Shown: one piece after another, positions 37,926 to 45,967 of the stretch | Layout: every line of letters starts with the position of its first letter | How positions within the stretch are numbered: position 1 is the stretch's first letter | Assembly: GCF_017745095.1 (NCBI RefSeq) | Contig: NZ_JAGHZZ010000004.1 | Span: forward strand, 310,001-374,000 | From: Sporocytophaga sp. | Lineage (GTDB): Bacteria; Bacteroidota; Bacteroidia; Cytophagales; Cytophagaceae | Direction: 5' to 3' | Length of the DNA stretch: 64,000 nucleotides | Notes under the pieces: model-generated | Told to the model about the DNA's origin: nothing | Database searches by the model: none | Seen by the model: only the letters and a program-made list of their open reading frames with translations | Made by a program: the position numbers and the translations under genes

Positions 37926-37946
37926 CCAGTTTGTAGAATCAGGACG

Positions 37947-38183
37947 TTAACTTGATTTTTTTATAGATACTCCTCTTTTGGAACCAACTACTGCATCATA
38001 ATACTCTACCCCATCTTGCATTTCATTGGGCACATTAATACGAGTCCTCTCATTTTCCTTATCATGATCAATGTTGCTGAATTGATTAACCTCTACTTTG
38101 CTTGATTTGATGAGCCGCACATACTTCATTTTTGCTTTCGCATATATGACTACATCAGAAGTAAATTGCTTGTCCTTTTTCAT
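37947..38183 (-). CDS. Small unknown protein
   Basis: A 78-residue protein, basic at both ends, with no signal peptide or membrane helix. I do not recognise it. The middle holds two beta-strand-like stretches, VVIYAKAKMKYVRLIK and RTRINVPNEMQDGVEYYDAVVG. It follows the 131-residue unknown gene on the same strand, 50 bp downstream, so both may be one transcript; the dnaA terminator lies just beyond its end. Coding status is supported by the regular amino-acid composition and its position. Confidence 0.55.
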   Translation of the reverse strand: MKKDKQFTSDVVIYAKAKMKYVRLIKSSKVEVNQFSNIDHDKENERTRINVPNEMQDGVEYYDAVVGSKRGVSIKKSS

Positions 38184-38233
38184 GCCTTTAATATTCTATA
38201 ACTACTCAATAGTTACAACAAAATTTTCAATGA

Positions 38234-38629
38234 TCAGTGTTCTTCATCTTTCACACTATCAGAATTAGGGGTATTGCAATTTTTTAAATCAGGATTTTTA
38301 TCAAGTGATTCTAATGCCTTGATAAAGATAGTTTCGATCTTTTTCAGTTTTGCTGTAAAAAGAGCTTCTGCTTCAAGTGAATCTACATCTAGTTTGATCT
38401 TATCTATATGAATGTCTGTTCCGATTTCTATATTGGAGAAATTAGAAAGCTGTGCTTTAACGGAGATAGAAAAATTTAAATTTTCTGCATCCATGTTGAC
38501 TTTACCAGCTTTTAAGGAAGGAACTTCCAGAATCATATCTGAATCATTATCAGTTTCCCTCTGAACATTCGGTTGCTCTTCGTTTTCAGAGGAGTCTTCT
38601 GCTTTTTTAATTAGTTTTTCCTTTGACAT
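38234..38629 (-). CDS. Unknown acidic protein with a 'VEA-LL-DKNP' type domain
   Basis: A 131-residue soluble, acidic protein. The first 30 residues are disordered and rich in Glu, Asp and Ser. Residues 32-115 alternate hydrophobic residues in a beta-like pattern, LEVPSLKAGKVNMDAENL then VKAQLSNFSNIEIGTDIHIDKIKLDVDSLEAEALFTAKLKKIETIFIKALESLDKNPDL. I recall a widespread, uncharacterised family with the same pattern (L-x-V-x-V-D-x-x-L-x-x-V-x-L-D-x-x-V-E-A-x-A-L-L...D-x-N-P), especially in Actinobacteria, but cannot verify the match. It has no assigned function. Confidence 0.55.
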   Translation of the reverse strand: MSKEKLIKKAEDSSENEEQPNVQRETDNDSDMILEVPSLKAGKVNMDAENLNFSISVKAQLSNFSNIEIGTDIHIDKIKLDVDSLEAEALFTAKLKKIETIFIKALESLDKNPDLKNCNTPNSDSVKDEEH

Positions 38630-39200
38630 TGAATTCTACTTTTTAGCAGCCTCCTTTAGTTCTTTATATAAATCGGAGATTACTCTAACCTTGTTTACAC
38701 CATAAATTTTGACAATAAAATAAGTTCAGTCTTAGTTTCTCATCTAAACCCTTATAACTTTAGTTCTTCATTTCTTCTTTTAACTCTGATTTATTAAAGC
38801 TTCTAATAGAAAACAAATTATAAATTTCCATGTTCAAAAGTGACCAATTTTCTTTTAATAGCCTTAGATCTCAGATCAGTAAATGGTTCCCAAAGCTCTA
38901 ATGAAATCTCTTTAAGCTTGCTATAATATTTAAGGGGATGTTCAATTTGTTGAATTTAGTTGGTTTCTCACATATTAAGAAAGTTCGTTACTCAGTTCTT
39001 GAGAAGTTTTAAATAAATGAACTTTAAGAATGTATGATATTTGTGTAATTCTTTTTAACACTAAAAAATTTGCTTGCCGATCAACGTTGTATTTGTAGGG
39101 ATTAGGAATTGATCACTTTTGAGTGCAATAGATTCATTGCTTTTTATTGAAGTACCAGGAACAAACAGAATGCAAAAAGTTCTTTAATCATAAAGCTGTT
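38630..39200. other. Non-coding stretch with possible gene remnants
   Basis: About 570 bp with no intact gene. On the minus strand, a 45-codon open stretch (38955 down to 38821) reads IQQIEHPLKYYSKLKEISLEL... and ends in a stop, and a 28-codon stretch (about 38736 down to 38640) reads ...YGVNKVRVISDLYKELKEAAKK before a stop. Both look protein-like but are bounded by stops and lack good starts, so they may be the decayed remains of one or two genes. No repeats or hairpins stand out. Confidence 0.35.
38821..38955 (-). pseudogene. Possible gene fragment
   Basis: An open stretch with protein-like composition (KYYSKLKEISLELWEPFTD, then LRSKAIKRKLVTFEHG), closed by stops at both ends and without a start codon. 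I do not recognise the family. It may be the C-terminal end of a decayed gene; the amphipathic helix pattern is the only support. Confidence 0.25.
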
Positions 39201-40052
39201 TTATTTAATAACGGCGGATTCGCAAATATATGTTGGAATGATGCCGGTGCTTCTGATATATTGTTCTGCCATGTCTGGCTGCGTTATACCGGTGAGCATT
39301 AATGCAGTATCGAACCCAAATTTATTTCCACCCATTATATCAGTATGAAGTGTATCACCAACCATCAGGATATCATTTTTATCTACAATGCAGTTAGCGC
39401 AAGCATGTTCAAATGCGAAATTGAAAAGCTGTGAGTCAGGTTTGCCAAATCTGATAAATTTCTTCCCGACAACATTTTCAATTAATTCCGCTACCCCACC
39501 AATAGCAATGGCAACCTGTGATTGCGATACTGGATAAGTAGTATCAGTGTTGGCTACTATTACAGGTATATTTCTGTTTCTAAGGAGGTTTATAGTTTTG
39601 TTTAAATCCTTGTTCCAGTCAAATCCTTCATCATCAAGTAATACAAGAGCATTAACTTCTGAAATATTATCAAGCTCAAGCTGACTGATTGGTAAGGTTT
39701 TAAGTCCTGATCTTTCTATGTAGTGCGCTGAGTTTTCCGTCCCAAGATAGGCCACAGTACCATGGTTGACTTTCAGATCAAGATATTCTTTAGCCAACAT
39801 GCCCGATGAAATTATTCTATCTGGGGTAATAGCAAAGAGGCCAAGCTTATGATAGGATTCAGCAAGCTGTGCAGGACTTCTGGAAGCATCATTGGTAAGA
39901 ATAAAATACTCTTTATTGTTCTCCTGGAGATAATTAAATGTATGTTCTATTCCAGGTATCAAACCCTTGTAATTTTTTAAAACTCCAAATGCATCAAAAA
40001 ATATGACCTTGTATTTTGAAACGATGGATTTGAAATCTTGTAACTGCACCAT
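39201..40052 (-). CDS. HAD-superfamily hydrolase, class IIA
   Basis: A 283-residue NagD-like HAD phosphatase. Motif I is VIFFDAFGVLKNYKGLIPG (about 16-34): the nucleophile Asp is present, but the second Asp of the DxD pair is Phe, as in the TIGR01459-type subgroup where it is Trp. Motif II is ILTNDASRS (about 51-59), and motif III/IV is ILMVGDTLHTDIMGGNKFGFDTALMLTG (about 228-255), with the class IIA cap in between. The substrate is unknown. It is the last gene of a minus-strand group with an APH-like kinase and a glutamine-synthetase-like gene (gaps 62 and 64 bp). Confidence 0.85.
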   Translation of the reverse strand: MVQLQDFKSIVSKYKVIFFDAFGVLKNYKGLIPGIEHTFNYLQENNKEYFILTNDASRSPAQLAESYHKLGLFAITPDRIISSGMLAKEYLDLKVNHGTVAYLGTENSAHYIERSGLKTLPISQLELDNISEVNALVLLDDEGFDWNKDLNKTINLLRNRNIPVIVANTDTTYPVSQSQVAIAIGGVAELIENVVGKKFIRFGKPDSQLFNFAFEHACANCIVDKNDILMVGDTLHTDIMGGNKFGFDTALMLTGITQPDMAEQYIRSTGIIPTYICESAVIK

Positions 40053-40114
40053 TAAGAGTAATAAGTTTTAAGTAATAAGTATAAAGCGTAAAGATTAGTC
40101 TTGTTATATATAGT

Positions 40115-41158
40115 TTACAATTGAAGCTCTTTTAATATTTTATCTGCATTGAATTCTTCATCTATGGAAGGGAAGTATGTTTCATAAGCTTCTCTTTGAA
40201 GTTTGGTCGCGTATATTTCATGAAAGAAATATCTGCCATGTTTTATTACATAATTCAGAATAAAGAATCTGTAGGCTTCTTTCAGGAACAGGATTTCATT
40301 TCGAGTAAGTGGAAATACTTTATGATACTCTTTCAAGAAAAGGATAAATCTGTCTTCCATCAACGGTCCTATCACATAACTGAATACTGTTCTGTCTCCA
40401 ATATCTGAAACGACTCTGCTGAAAAAATAGAAGTCTAATACTCTTGAACTCATTCTGAACCAGTCGTAGTCCCAGCGGGAAAATAGTTCAAGTTTATCTG
40501 TAACGGAAAAGTTACCGATGTTCCAGTCTACAAATACAGGAATGCTTTCAAAAGATTGATAATTTAATAATTCTATATTCTTAAGAAACGTTTCACATTG
40601 GCTCCTAAGATAGTCTACATGCATTCTGTGTTCATATTGACCATCTTCAGTATCAAGTATGTCAAGCAGATGTTCAATATCTGATAAAAGGGTTTTGGAT
40701 GATTTGGGTAGAACGTTTTTTACCTTAGCACAAGCTTTATGAAATTTAGCTATTTCTCTTCCGAGCTTGACTATATGTTCCTCTTCCAGCCGTCTGGGAA
40801 GTTTTTCCATAACACGTATGGGATTATAAAATACTACCCATGCATCTGTAAGTCCTTCCTGATATCGGTAAGTATATACTTTGTTGTTTTTTACCAATGA
40901 CTTTGCCAGTACATTTTCAAAAGGATAGAGCAGATTGTTGGCCAGTGCGTGAATCAGTCTGTGATCTTCTTTGAAATGCTCGTATTTCCCAAAATAAGAT
41001 AGTTTTGCTATGATGATATCTTCATCGTCAAAGGTTACTCTGAATACATGATTGGTAGAAACCTTTGCGCTGATATCTTCAATTTTTGCAATGGTCTTGG
41101 ATGCATCAAAGTTTCTCCAGGCTTCTTTTATAATTTGAGAGTAATCTATGATTTTCAT
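40115..41158 (-). CDS. APH/choline-kinase-like phosphotransferase
   Basis: A 347-residue protein with the protein-kinase-like fold of aminoglycoside/choline phosphotransferases. The N-lobe is RVTFDDEDIIIAKLSYFG with the ATP-binding Lys near 53. The catalytic loop is IPVFVDWNIGNFSV (about 207-220; Asp and Asn in the D-x-N-x-x-N arrangement, but HGD of typical APH is VDW here). The metal-binding DYD is RWDYDWFRM (about 229-237). Its substrate is unknown. It sits between a HAD phosphatase and a glutamine-synthetase-like enzyme, so the three may act on one small molecule. Confidence 0.7.
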   Translation of the reverse strand: MKIIDYSQIIKEAWRNFDASKTIAKIEDISAKVSTNHVFRVTFDDEDIIIAKLSYFGKYEHFKEDHRLIHALANNLLYPFENVLAKSLVKNNKVYTYRYQEGLTDAWVVFYNPIRVMEKLPRRLEEEHIVKLGREIAKFHKACAKVKNVLPKSSKTLLSDIEHLLDILDTEDGQYEHRMHVDYLRSQCETFLKNIELLNYQSFESIPVFVDWNIGNFSVTDKLELFSRWDYDWFRMSSRVLDFYFFSRVVSDIGDRTVFSYVIGPLMEDRFILFLKEYHKVFPLTRNEILFLKEAYRFFILNYVIKHGRYFFHEIYATKLQREAYETYFPSIDEEFNADKILKELQL

Positions 41159-41222
41159 GTTCAGTTATTAACCCCTTTGGCTTGAAAGGTAATATTAAAG
41201 TAATGTTGTTTCACAGATTTGA

Positions 41223-42572
41223 TTAAATGATTTCAAAGTATCTTTTTAATTCCCAATCTGTAACATGTTTAGAGAATTGTCTCCATTCCCACTCACGGGT
41301 GCTAACATAGTGCTCTACAAATTCGCCCCCAAATAATTCTGCTGCAACCGGGCTGTTTTTCATAGCCTGACTGGCTTCTATAAGGTTAGAGGGTAATTTA
41401 CCGTTCTCCATATTTTTATATCCATTGCCCTTAGTTGGCAAAAGTTCAAGCTTTAGTTGATGTTTTATTCCATATAATCCGGAAGCAAGGGCTGCAGCCA
41501 TTGCCAGATAAGGATTACTATCAGATCCTGGGACTCTGGTTTCAAGTCTTGTAAGGTCTTTTGAACTGTTTAATACACGAAGGGCCGTAGTTCTATTATC
41601 AATTCCCCAAGTGACAGTAGTAGGTGCCCAGGCGCCTTCAACCAATCTTTTATAGCTGTTAATGGTTGGAGCATACATTGGCAGAATATATGGAAGGCAG
41701 TAAAGCTGACCAGCCAGATAATGTTTAAACAGATCGCTCATTTTATTTTCTTTAACAGGGTCAAAGAAAAGATTGTCTGATCTATCAAGGCTCCATAAAC
41801 TTTGATGAATATGTCCACTGCATCCTGGTAGTTCTTCATTCCATTTTGCCATGAAAGTAGCCATGATACCATTTTTGTAAGCAATTTCTTTTACACCTGT
41901 TTTGAATAATGAAGCCTTGTCTGCTGCTTTTAATATACTGTCGTGAAGCAGGGCTGCCTCATAAACTCCAGGGCCGGTTTCAGTATGAAGGCCTTCAAGA
42001 GGTACATCAAATTTCAATAATAAATCAAAGAGATTGTGATAGTAGGTAGTTTCGTAAGAGGGTCTTAAAACAGAGTACCCGAACATGCCAGGAGTGAGAG
42101 GATTCAGTTTCGTGAATTCTTTGTCTTTCAATGTTTGTGGTGTTTCCCTAAAATTGAACCATTCGAATTCCTGTGCAAATTCAGCATGAAAGCCCATTTC
42201 AAGGCATTGTTTCTCTATTAATTTTAGTAAACTTCTCGGACAAGCTGCTACAGGCTTGCAACCAAAATCTGCAATAAAGAATGGAAGATCATTTTCCCAA
42301 GGAATTTTTCTAAAAGTGGAAAGGTCTATAGCGCAAGGAGCATCGGGATATCCTGAATGCCATCCTGTTATCTTAACGTTATCATAACAAGCATCTCCAC
42401 TGTCCCAGCCAAACACGACATCGCAGAAGCCTATGTTTTCTTTCAGACTTTTCAGAAATTTGTCACGATGGATAATTTTCCCGCGAAGCACTCCATCTAT
42501 ATCAGTGAAGGCAAATTTTATTTTCTGAATAGAATTTTTTTCTATGAAATCAATGATTTGACTATGATCCAT
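41223..42572 (-). CDS. Glutamine synthetase-like ligase (GS-I superfamily)
   Basis: A 449-residue member of the GS superfamily. The N-terminal beta-grasp part is FAFTDIDGVLRGKIIHRDKF (about 20-39). The catalytic domain shows AEFAQEFEWF (metal-binding Glu), TETGPGVYEAALLHD, GCSGHIHQSLW with the ammonia-site His, the NRTTALRV arginines and the C-terminal LETRVPGSDSNPYLAMAA. These are more like the PuuA / FluG-type gamma-glutamyl amide ligases than housekeeping GlnA, so the acceptor may be an amine rather than ammonia. A ribosome-binding site (AAGGAG) lies 8 nt before the start. It heads the group that includes the APH-like kinase and HAD hydrolase. Confidence 0.85.
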   Translation of the reverse strand: MDHSQIIDFIEKNSIQKIKFAFTDIDGVLRGKIIHRDKFLKSLKENIGFCDVVFGWDSGDACYDNVKITGWHSGYPDAPCAIDLSTFRKIPWENDLPFFIADFGCKPVAACPRSLLKLIEKQCLEMGFHAEFAQEFEWFNFRETPQTLKDKEFTKLNPLTPGMFGYSVLRPSYETTYYHNLFDLLLKFDVPLEGLHTETGPGVYEAALLHDSILKAADKASLFKTGVKEIAYKNGIMATFMAKWNEELPGCSGHIHQSLWSLDRSDNLFFDPVKENKMSDLFKHYLAGQLYCLPYILPMYAPTINSYKRLVEGAWAPTTVTWGIDNRTTALRVLNSSKDLTRLETRVPGSDSNPYLAMAAALASGLYGIKHQLKLELLPTKGNGYKNMENGKLPSNLIEASQAMKNSPVAAELFGGEFVEHYVSTREWEWRQFSKHVTDWELKRYFEII

Positions 42573-42695
42573 TTTTACTCCTTAAAAGGATTATGAAATT
42601 GAAGTTTTAAAGTTAACTGCAGGGGATCGAATAAGACGATAAAATGCTCCGTATTTATTATACAGAGATTATAAAAATCTACAGATTAATGACCC

Positions 42696-42733
42696 TTCTA
42701 CATGTTTTTCAATTTGGTGAAAAACATGTAGAA
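42696..42733. repeat. Perfect 15-bp inverted repeat (hairpin)
   Basis: TTCTACATGTTTTTC (42696-42710) and its exact complement (42719-42733) flank the 8-nt loop AATTTGGT. It lies 45 bp beyond the DUF2750 stop and about 120 bp from the GS-like start. There is no flanking T-run on either strand, so it may be a weak terminator for the DUF2750 gene, a regulatory hairpin, or an operator. Confidence 0.7.
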
Positions 42734-42777
42734 TGTCAACAATCATTAAAAGTGACTTATTAATTCAGGATAACAAA

Positions 42778-43233
42778 TTATTCTCCTTCAGTTTCTTCCC
42801 AGGCTTTTTTCAATTCTTCAGCGAATATTTCCTGAGATGCAAATCCTTGTAGTTGGATTTTTTTACCTTTTGCTTTTAAAGCATCCAGAATCTCAAGAGC
42901 TAGATCAAGTGGCTCAAGTTCTGTTCCGGTAAGGTCTGTATCCCAGTTGGTACCTGCAAGTAGACCGTCTTCCTGCATTCCTATGCACCAGTTTTCAAGG
43001 AAATCAGCCAAAGAAATTGAGGCGGGAGTATATTCAGCCCAGTCTTCACCTGCGCAGGCTGCAGCAGATGCCTCTTCTGACCAGAATGCAATAACATCTG
43101 CATCTTCGTATTCCATAGAAGAAGAGGTCGCAAATCCGTCCTCTGTTTCAAGTCCCCATACCAGTTCTGTTTCAACAACCTGTTGAATAAATTTTTTGTG
43201 ATTTTGGTCAATTGTAGCCTGATCCTGTGCCAT
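42778..43233 (-). CDS. DUF2750 family protein
   Basis: A 151-residue, strongly acidic cytoplasmic protein. The pattern FIQQVVETELVWGLETEDGFA (about 15-35), ADVIAFWSEEASAAACAGEDWAEYTPASISLADFLENWCIGMQEDGLLAGTNWD (about 45-98) is that of DUF2750, a small family of unknown function. The tail (LKAKGKKIQLQGFASQEIFAEELKKAW) is an extra part not in the shortest family members. It is monocistronic as far as spacing shows. Confidence 0.8.
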   Translation of the reverse strand: MAQDQATIDQNHKKFIQQVVETELVWGLETEDGFATSSSMEYEDADVIAFWSEEASAAACAGEDWAEYTPASISLADFLENWCIGMQEDGLLAGTNWDTDLTGTELEPLDLALEILDALKAKGKKIQLQGFASQEIFAEELKKAWEETEGE

Positions 43234-43724
43234 TGTGTTAATTGTTTAAACCGACAATTTTAGTAATTTATTCGATTTTCAGCAAAAAGAATAAAGTATC
43301 AAATTACTCATAATTAACCTGAAAATTTAATTTTGTTTACTGATTTTCAGATTGGTTATAATAAGATATTTACTTTGTAGGGAGATTATAATTTTTTCTG
43401 TTTTAAATTAAAAATTGTCCACATTAATGTTGAAACTTCTTATTTTTCAAGAAAAGGTCATTGAAGTATCGATAAGGGAAGACTGAATAGTCAGAATTTA
43501 CAGAGTTTAGGTTTTAATGATTTAAAATTAAAAATATGGGAGTTGTCTTTATTATGTCTGATTCAGTTTCTTGGAAATGTCTTTATCAGATATCTTGTCA
43601 AAGCTGGCAACTTTAGAAGTGTTTATTTATTATGTTTGTTGCTATTGCTGCTGTTAGTTTCAATACTTCCAATAATCAAATTAGCTAAGATATTGGAGTG
43701 ATCAGTGTCAAAATAAGAACCAGA
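43234..43724. other. Intergenic stretch with an open frame that lacks a start
   Basis: About 490 bp of AT-rich DNA. On the plus strand, an 78-codon frame (43465-43701) encodes a hydrophobic C-terminus but has no ATG, and it opens right after a stop. No other gene, hairpin or repeat is seen. Confidence 0.4.
43465..43701 (+). pseudogene. Possible remnant of a small membrane protein gene
   Basis: The frame reads ...NDLKLKIWELSLLCLIQFLG, then LVKAGNFRSVYLLCLLLLLLLVSILPIIKLAKILE before a TGA. It has two hydrophobic helices with a short basic loop, which looks like the end of a real membrane protein. There is no ATG or GTG in frame; a TTG at about 43542 is the only conventional possibility and would cut the first helix. 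The likeliest reading is a 5'-truncated gene. Not recognised. Confidence 0.3.
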
Positions 43725-44666
43725 CTAATTAGTTTTGTTGAGGAAAGAAGCAATATCTCTTGTCCATTCAGTTTTATATTTCAAAAGATAGTTCACATGT
43801 CCGGCTAAGGGATAAGTTTTTAGTTCCTTTGAGCAATCCAAATTAGAATATATAGCATCGATTTCTTCTCTGCTAACCCTTTTATCTTGCCCACCATAAA
43901 GTAAAAGCGTCTTGCATTTGATTTTTCTTGCATATTCAACAGGGTTATGATCAAATGCCCAAAATCCATTCGTTAATCCTCCCCAGAATACAACAAGCCC
44001 AGCCATTGGAAAGATAGGGGCTCCGACAGCTTTAAATCTTGCACAGGTTGCTTCATACATGGTTGCAAAGGGACATTCAATGATAATTCCTTTAGGTTCC
44101 AAAGGATAATCTGCCAGAGCTTTCATGATTGCAGCAGCACCCATCGATGTTCCGAAAAGGAAAATATTCTTTTCGCCTTTTTCTTTTATATAATCGTATG
44201 CTGTTTTTACATTTTCAGCTTCTTTGTATCCGATTGTGGTTTGCAGTCCTTCAGAGCCTCCAGAGCCTATAAAATCAACCATAAAAACATTATAACCAAG
44301 ATCAATAAAAACATCTGCCTTATCCATTAAAGATGACTTCTTTCCTCCATAGCCATGGAAAAGAATGACAGTACCTTTGGAAGACTGATTCTTTATGCTC
44401 CAACATTCTATTTTCTTATTGCTTTGAAGTACTATAGTTTGAAATTTTTGATGAGGTTTTATTTCATTCAAAGGTTTGGGCATCTTTACTCCCAGTATCA
44501 TTATCTTAAGTTTTTCTGCAGAGGTTAGTTCCTCGGGTTTCTTGGGTTTGGCAAGATTTTCTGAAGAGAAGTGTGTGAATTTATAGCTATGAAAGATTGC
44601 GACAAAATTGGTGAAAATGAAAAATACAATGAATGCAATAAGGAATATTCTGGCTATTTTTTTCAT
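43725..44666 (-). CDS. Membrane-anchored alpha/beta hydrolase
   Basis: From the ATG at 44666, a 313-residue protein with an N-terminal membrane helix (about 5-26, IFLIAFIVFFIFTNFVAIFHS) followed by a serine-hydrolase domain in the periplasm or membrane face. The oxyanion region is ILFHGYGGKKSS. The nucleophile elbow is FLFGTSMGAAA (GxSxG, Ser near 171), the acid is Asp in LLLYGGQDKRV, and the base is His in PLAGHVNYL. It resembles the YqkD/BaaT-type 'S9-like' bacterial hydrolases; substrate unknown. The upstream in-frame TTG at 44690 is rejected. Confidence 0.85.
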   Translation of the reverse strand: MKKIARIFLIAFIVFFIFTNFVAIFHSYKFTHFSSENLAKPKKPEELTSAEKLKIMILGVKMPKPLNEIKPHQKFQTIVLQSNKKIECWSIKNQSSKGTVILFHGYGGKKSSLMDKADVFIDLGYNVFMVDFIGSGGSEGLQTTIGYKEAENVKTAYDYIKEKGEKNIFLFGTSMGAAAIMKALADYPLEPKGIIIECPFATMYEATCARFKAVGAPIFPMAGLVVFWGGLTNGFWAFDHNPVEYARKIKCKTLLLYGGQDKRVSREEIDAIYSNLDCSKELKTYPLAGHVNYLLKYKTEWTRDIASFLNKTN

Positions 44667-44725
44667 CGGTTTGAAATTGTCTGTCAACAAATTTTTTTGA
44701 GAATCTTGAAGTCAAATTATGAATA

Positions 44726-45379
44726 TTAATGAATTGTACCTTTTAACAATTCATCATTATAACCTGATATAATTTTTTCTAAATCCTTAATAAAATCACC
44801 ATACTTAGCTTCTGCTAAAAGCTTCAAATAAGTATCATTTCCAGCAAATACTTTTTTAAGATCATCTCTGAATGTATAACGTGATAATTTATAAACATTA
44901 CTGTTTTTTACAATATAGCAACGCTTCTCAATAAAGGTGATACTTGCAGGTGATCCAAAAGGGAGTAGGATTGGACCTGTAGATTTAAGAGATATATTAT
45001 CATATAGTTTTACAGGCCCATTTACCAATTTTAACATCAAATAAGAAAAACTTCCATAGGAAATTCTATCATAGGTCACAGTATCAATCGATAAATGTTT
45101 TATATTATCTGATTTTATTTTAAGAGCTTTTTTATCATTTATACTCCATTTGTATTTTATCTTTCCTTCATAATAGTGCCCTTGATTGAAGATAAAGCAA
45201 TTGATTGTTTCATCAGATAATGTTACAATTTTGCCCTGTATATATGGTTCTTTCAATTTAACAATTATAGTGTCGTGCTTCTTTCTGGGCTCACCATATA
45301 AATCGTCCTGAGCCTGGCTTGAAAAATGCATTATAGAAGATAGAAATAGAATGATTAACTGAGTAAAAATAAATCGCAT
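44726..45379 (-). CDS. Secreted protein, member 3 of a tandem paralog family
   Basis: A 217-residue protein with a signal peptide (MRFIFTQLIILFLSSIMHFSSQAQ). The rest aligns by eye with the two paralogs upstream: GKIVTLSDETINCFIFNQGHYYEGKIKYKW, then KALKIKSDNIKHLSIDTVTYDRISYGSFSYLMLKLVNGPVKLYDN, then IVKNSNVYKLSRYTFRDDLKKVF near the end. It is the most diverged of the three. No conserved domain is recognised. It is in an operon-like minus-strand group, separated from the GldL-like gene by 75 bp. Confidence 0.75.
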   Translation of the reverse strand: MRFIFTQLIILFLSSIMHFSSQAQDDLYGEPRKKHDTIIVKLKEPYIQGKIVTLSDETINCFIFNQGHYYEGKIKYKWSINDKKALKIKSDNIKHLSIDTVTYDRISYGSFSYLMLKLVNGPVKLYDNISLKSTGPILLPFGSPASITFIEKRCYIVKNSNVYKLSRYTFRDDLKKVFAGNDTYLKLLAEAKYGDFIKDLEKIISGYNDELLKGTIH

Positions 45380-45454
45380 GATATAGTATTAAGTTGATAT
45401 TGTTTATCAATGGTATAATGAAATTTTCTAAATAGTAGTGATCCTATGCGAGAA

Positions 45455-45967
45455 TCAATTATTCAAAGATAAATCCCCTGACTTAAGGCTTATAATAATG
45501 TAATAAAGAATAAAGCTCAAAAAAACAAAGGTTGATATATATTGCAGTTCGTAAGCATTTTTCCAATGAAAGAAACGAAACCATCTTGCTGAACATACTA
45601 ATATTAGGATCAGTAATTTCCCCCAATCTAAAGCTTGTTTGGGATGTTTTGAACTAAAATGAACCGTGTATAAAACAACAAAAGATATTATTGCAAGTCC
45701 GAAAAGCTGTGCTACACCTGGCCAGTGCATTATTTTAAACATACTCCCTATAAGTACCATCGCTATTGATAAACCTGTAAATCTGGATAAACGGGAATTT
45801 TGGAAAGTCCCGTTTTTATATAGCAGATAAAGTCCGGCATATTCTGTAACAATCTCTGCTAGGCTTCCCCAGCTGTTCATTTCTTCGTTTTCAAAAATTA
45901 TATTGAAAGCAATTACTATAAAGCCTAAGGCAATTGTAGCGATGAGGATTTTATTATTTACCTTCAT
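45455..45967 (-). CDS. GldL-like 'HWPG' integral membrane protein
   Basis: A 170-residue protein with four or five membrane helices (about 7-24, 42-52, 66-86, 89-105, 117-130, 143-162). The segment VLIGSMFKIMHWPGVAQLFGLA (about 75-95) has the K-x-x-H-W-P-G motif of GldL, the proton-channel part of the gliding/type IX secretion motor, and of other Bacteroidota membrane proteins. There is no GldL-type C-terminal coiled coil, so it is a shorter relative. It overlaps the start of the upstream paralog gene's end by 14 bp, so it is tightly coupled to it. Confidence 0.65.
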   Translation of the reverse strand: MKVNNKILIATIALGFIVIAFNIIFENEEMNSWGSLAEIVTEYAGLYLLYKNGTFQNSRLSRFTGLSIAMVLIGSMFKIMHWPGVAQLFGLAIISFVVLYTVHFSSKHPKQALDWGKLLILILVCSARWFRFFHWKNAYELQYISTFVFLSFILYYIIISLKSGDLSLNN

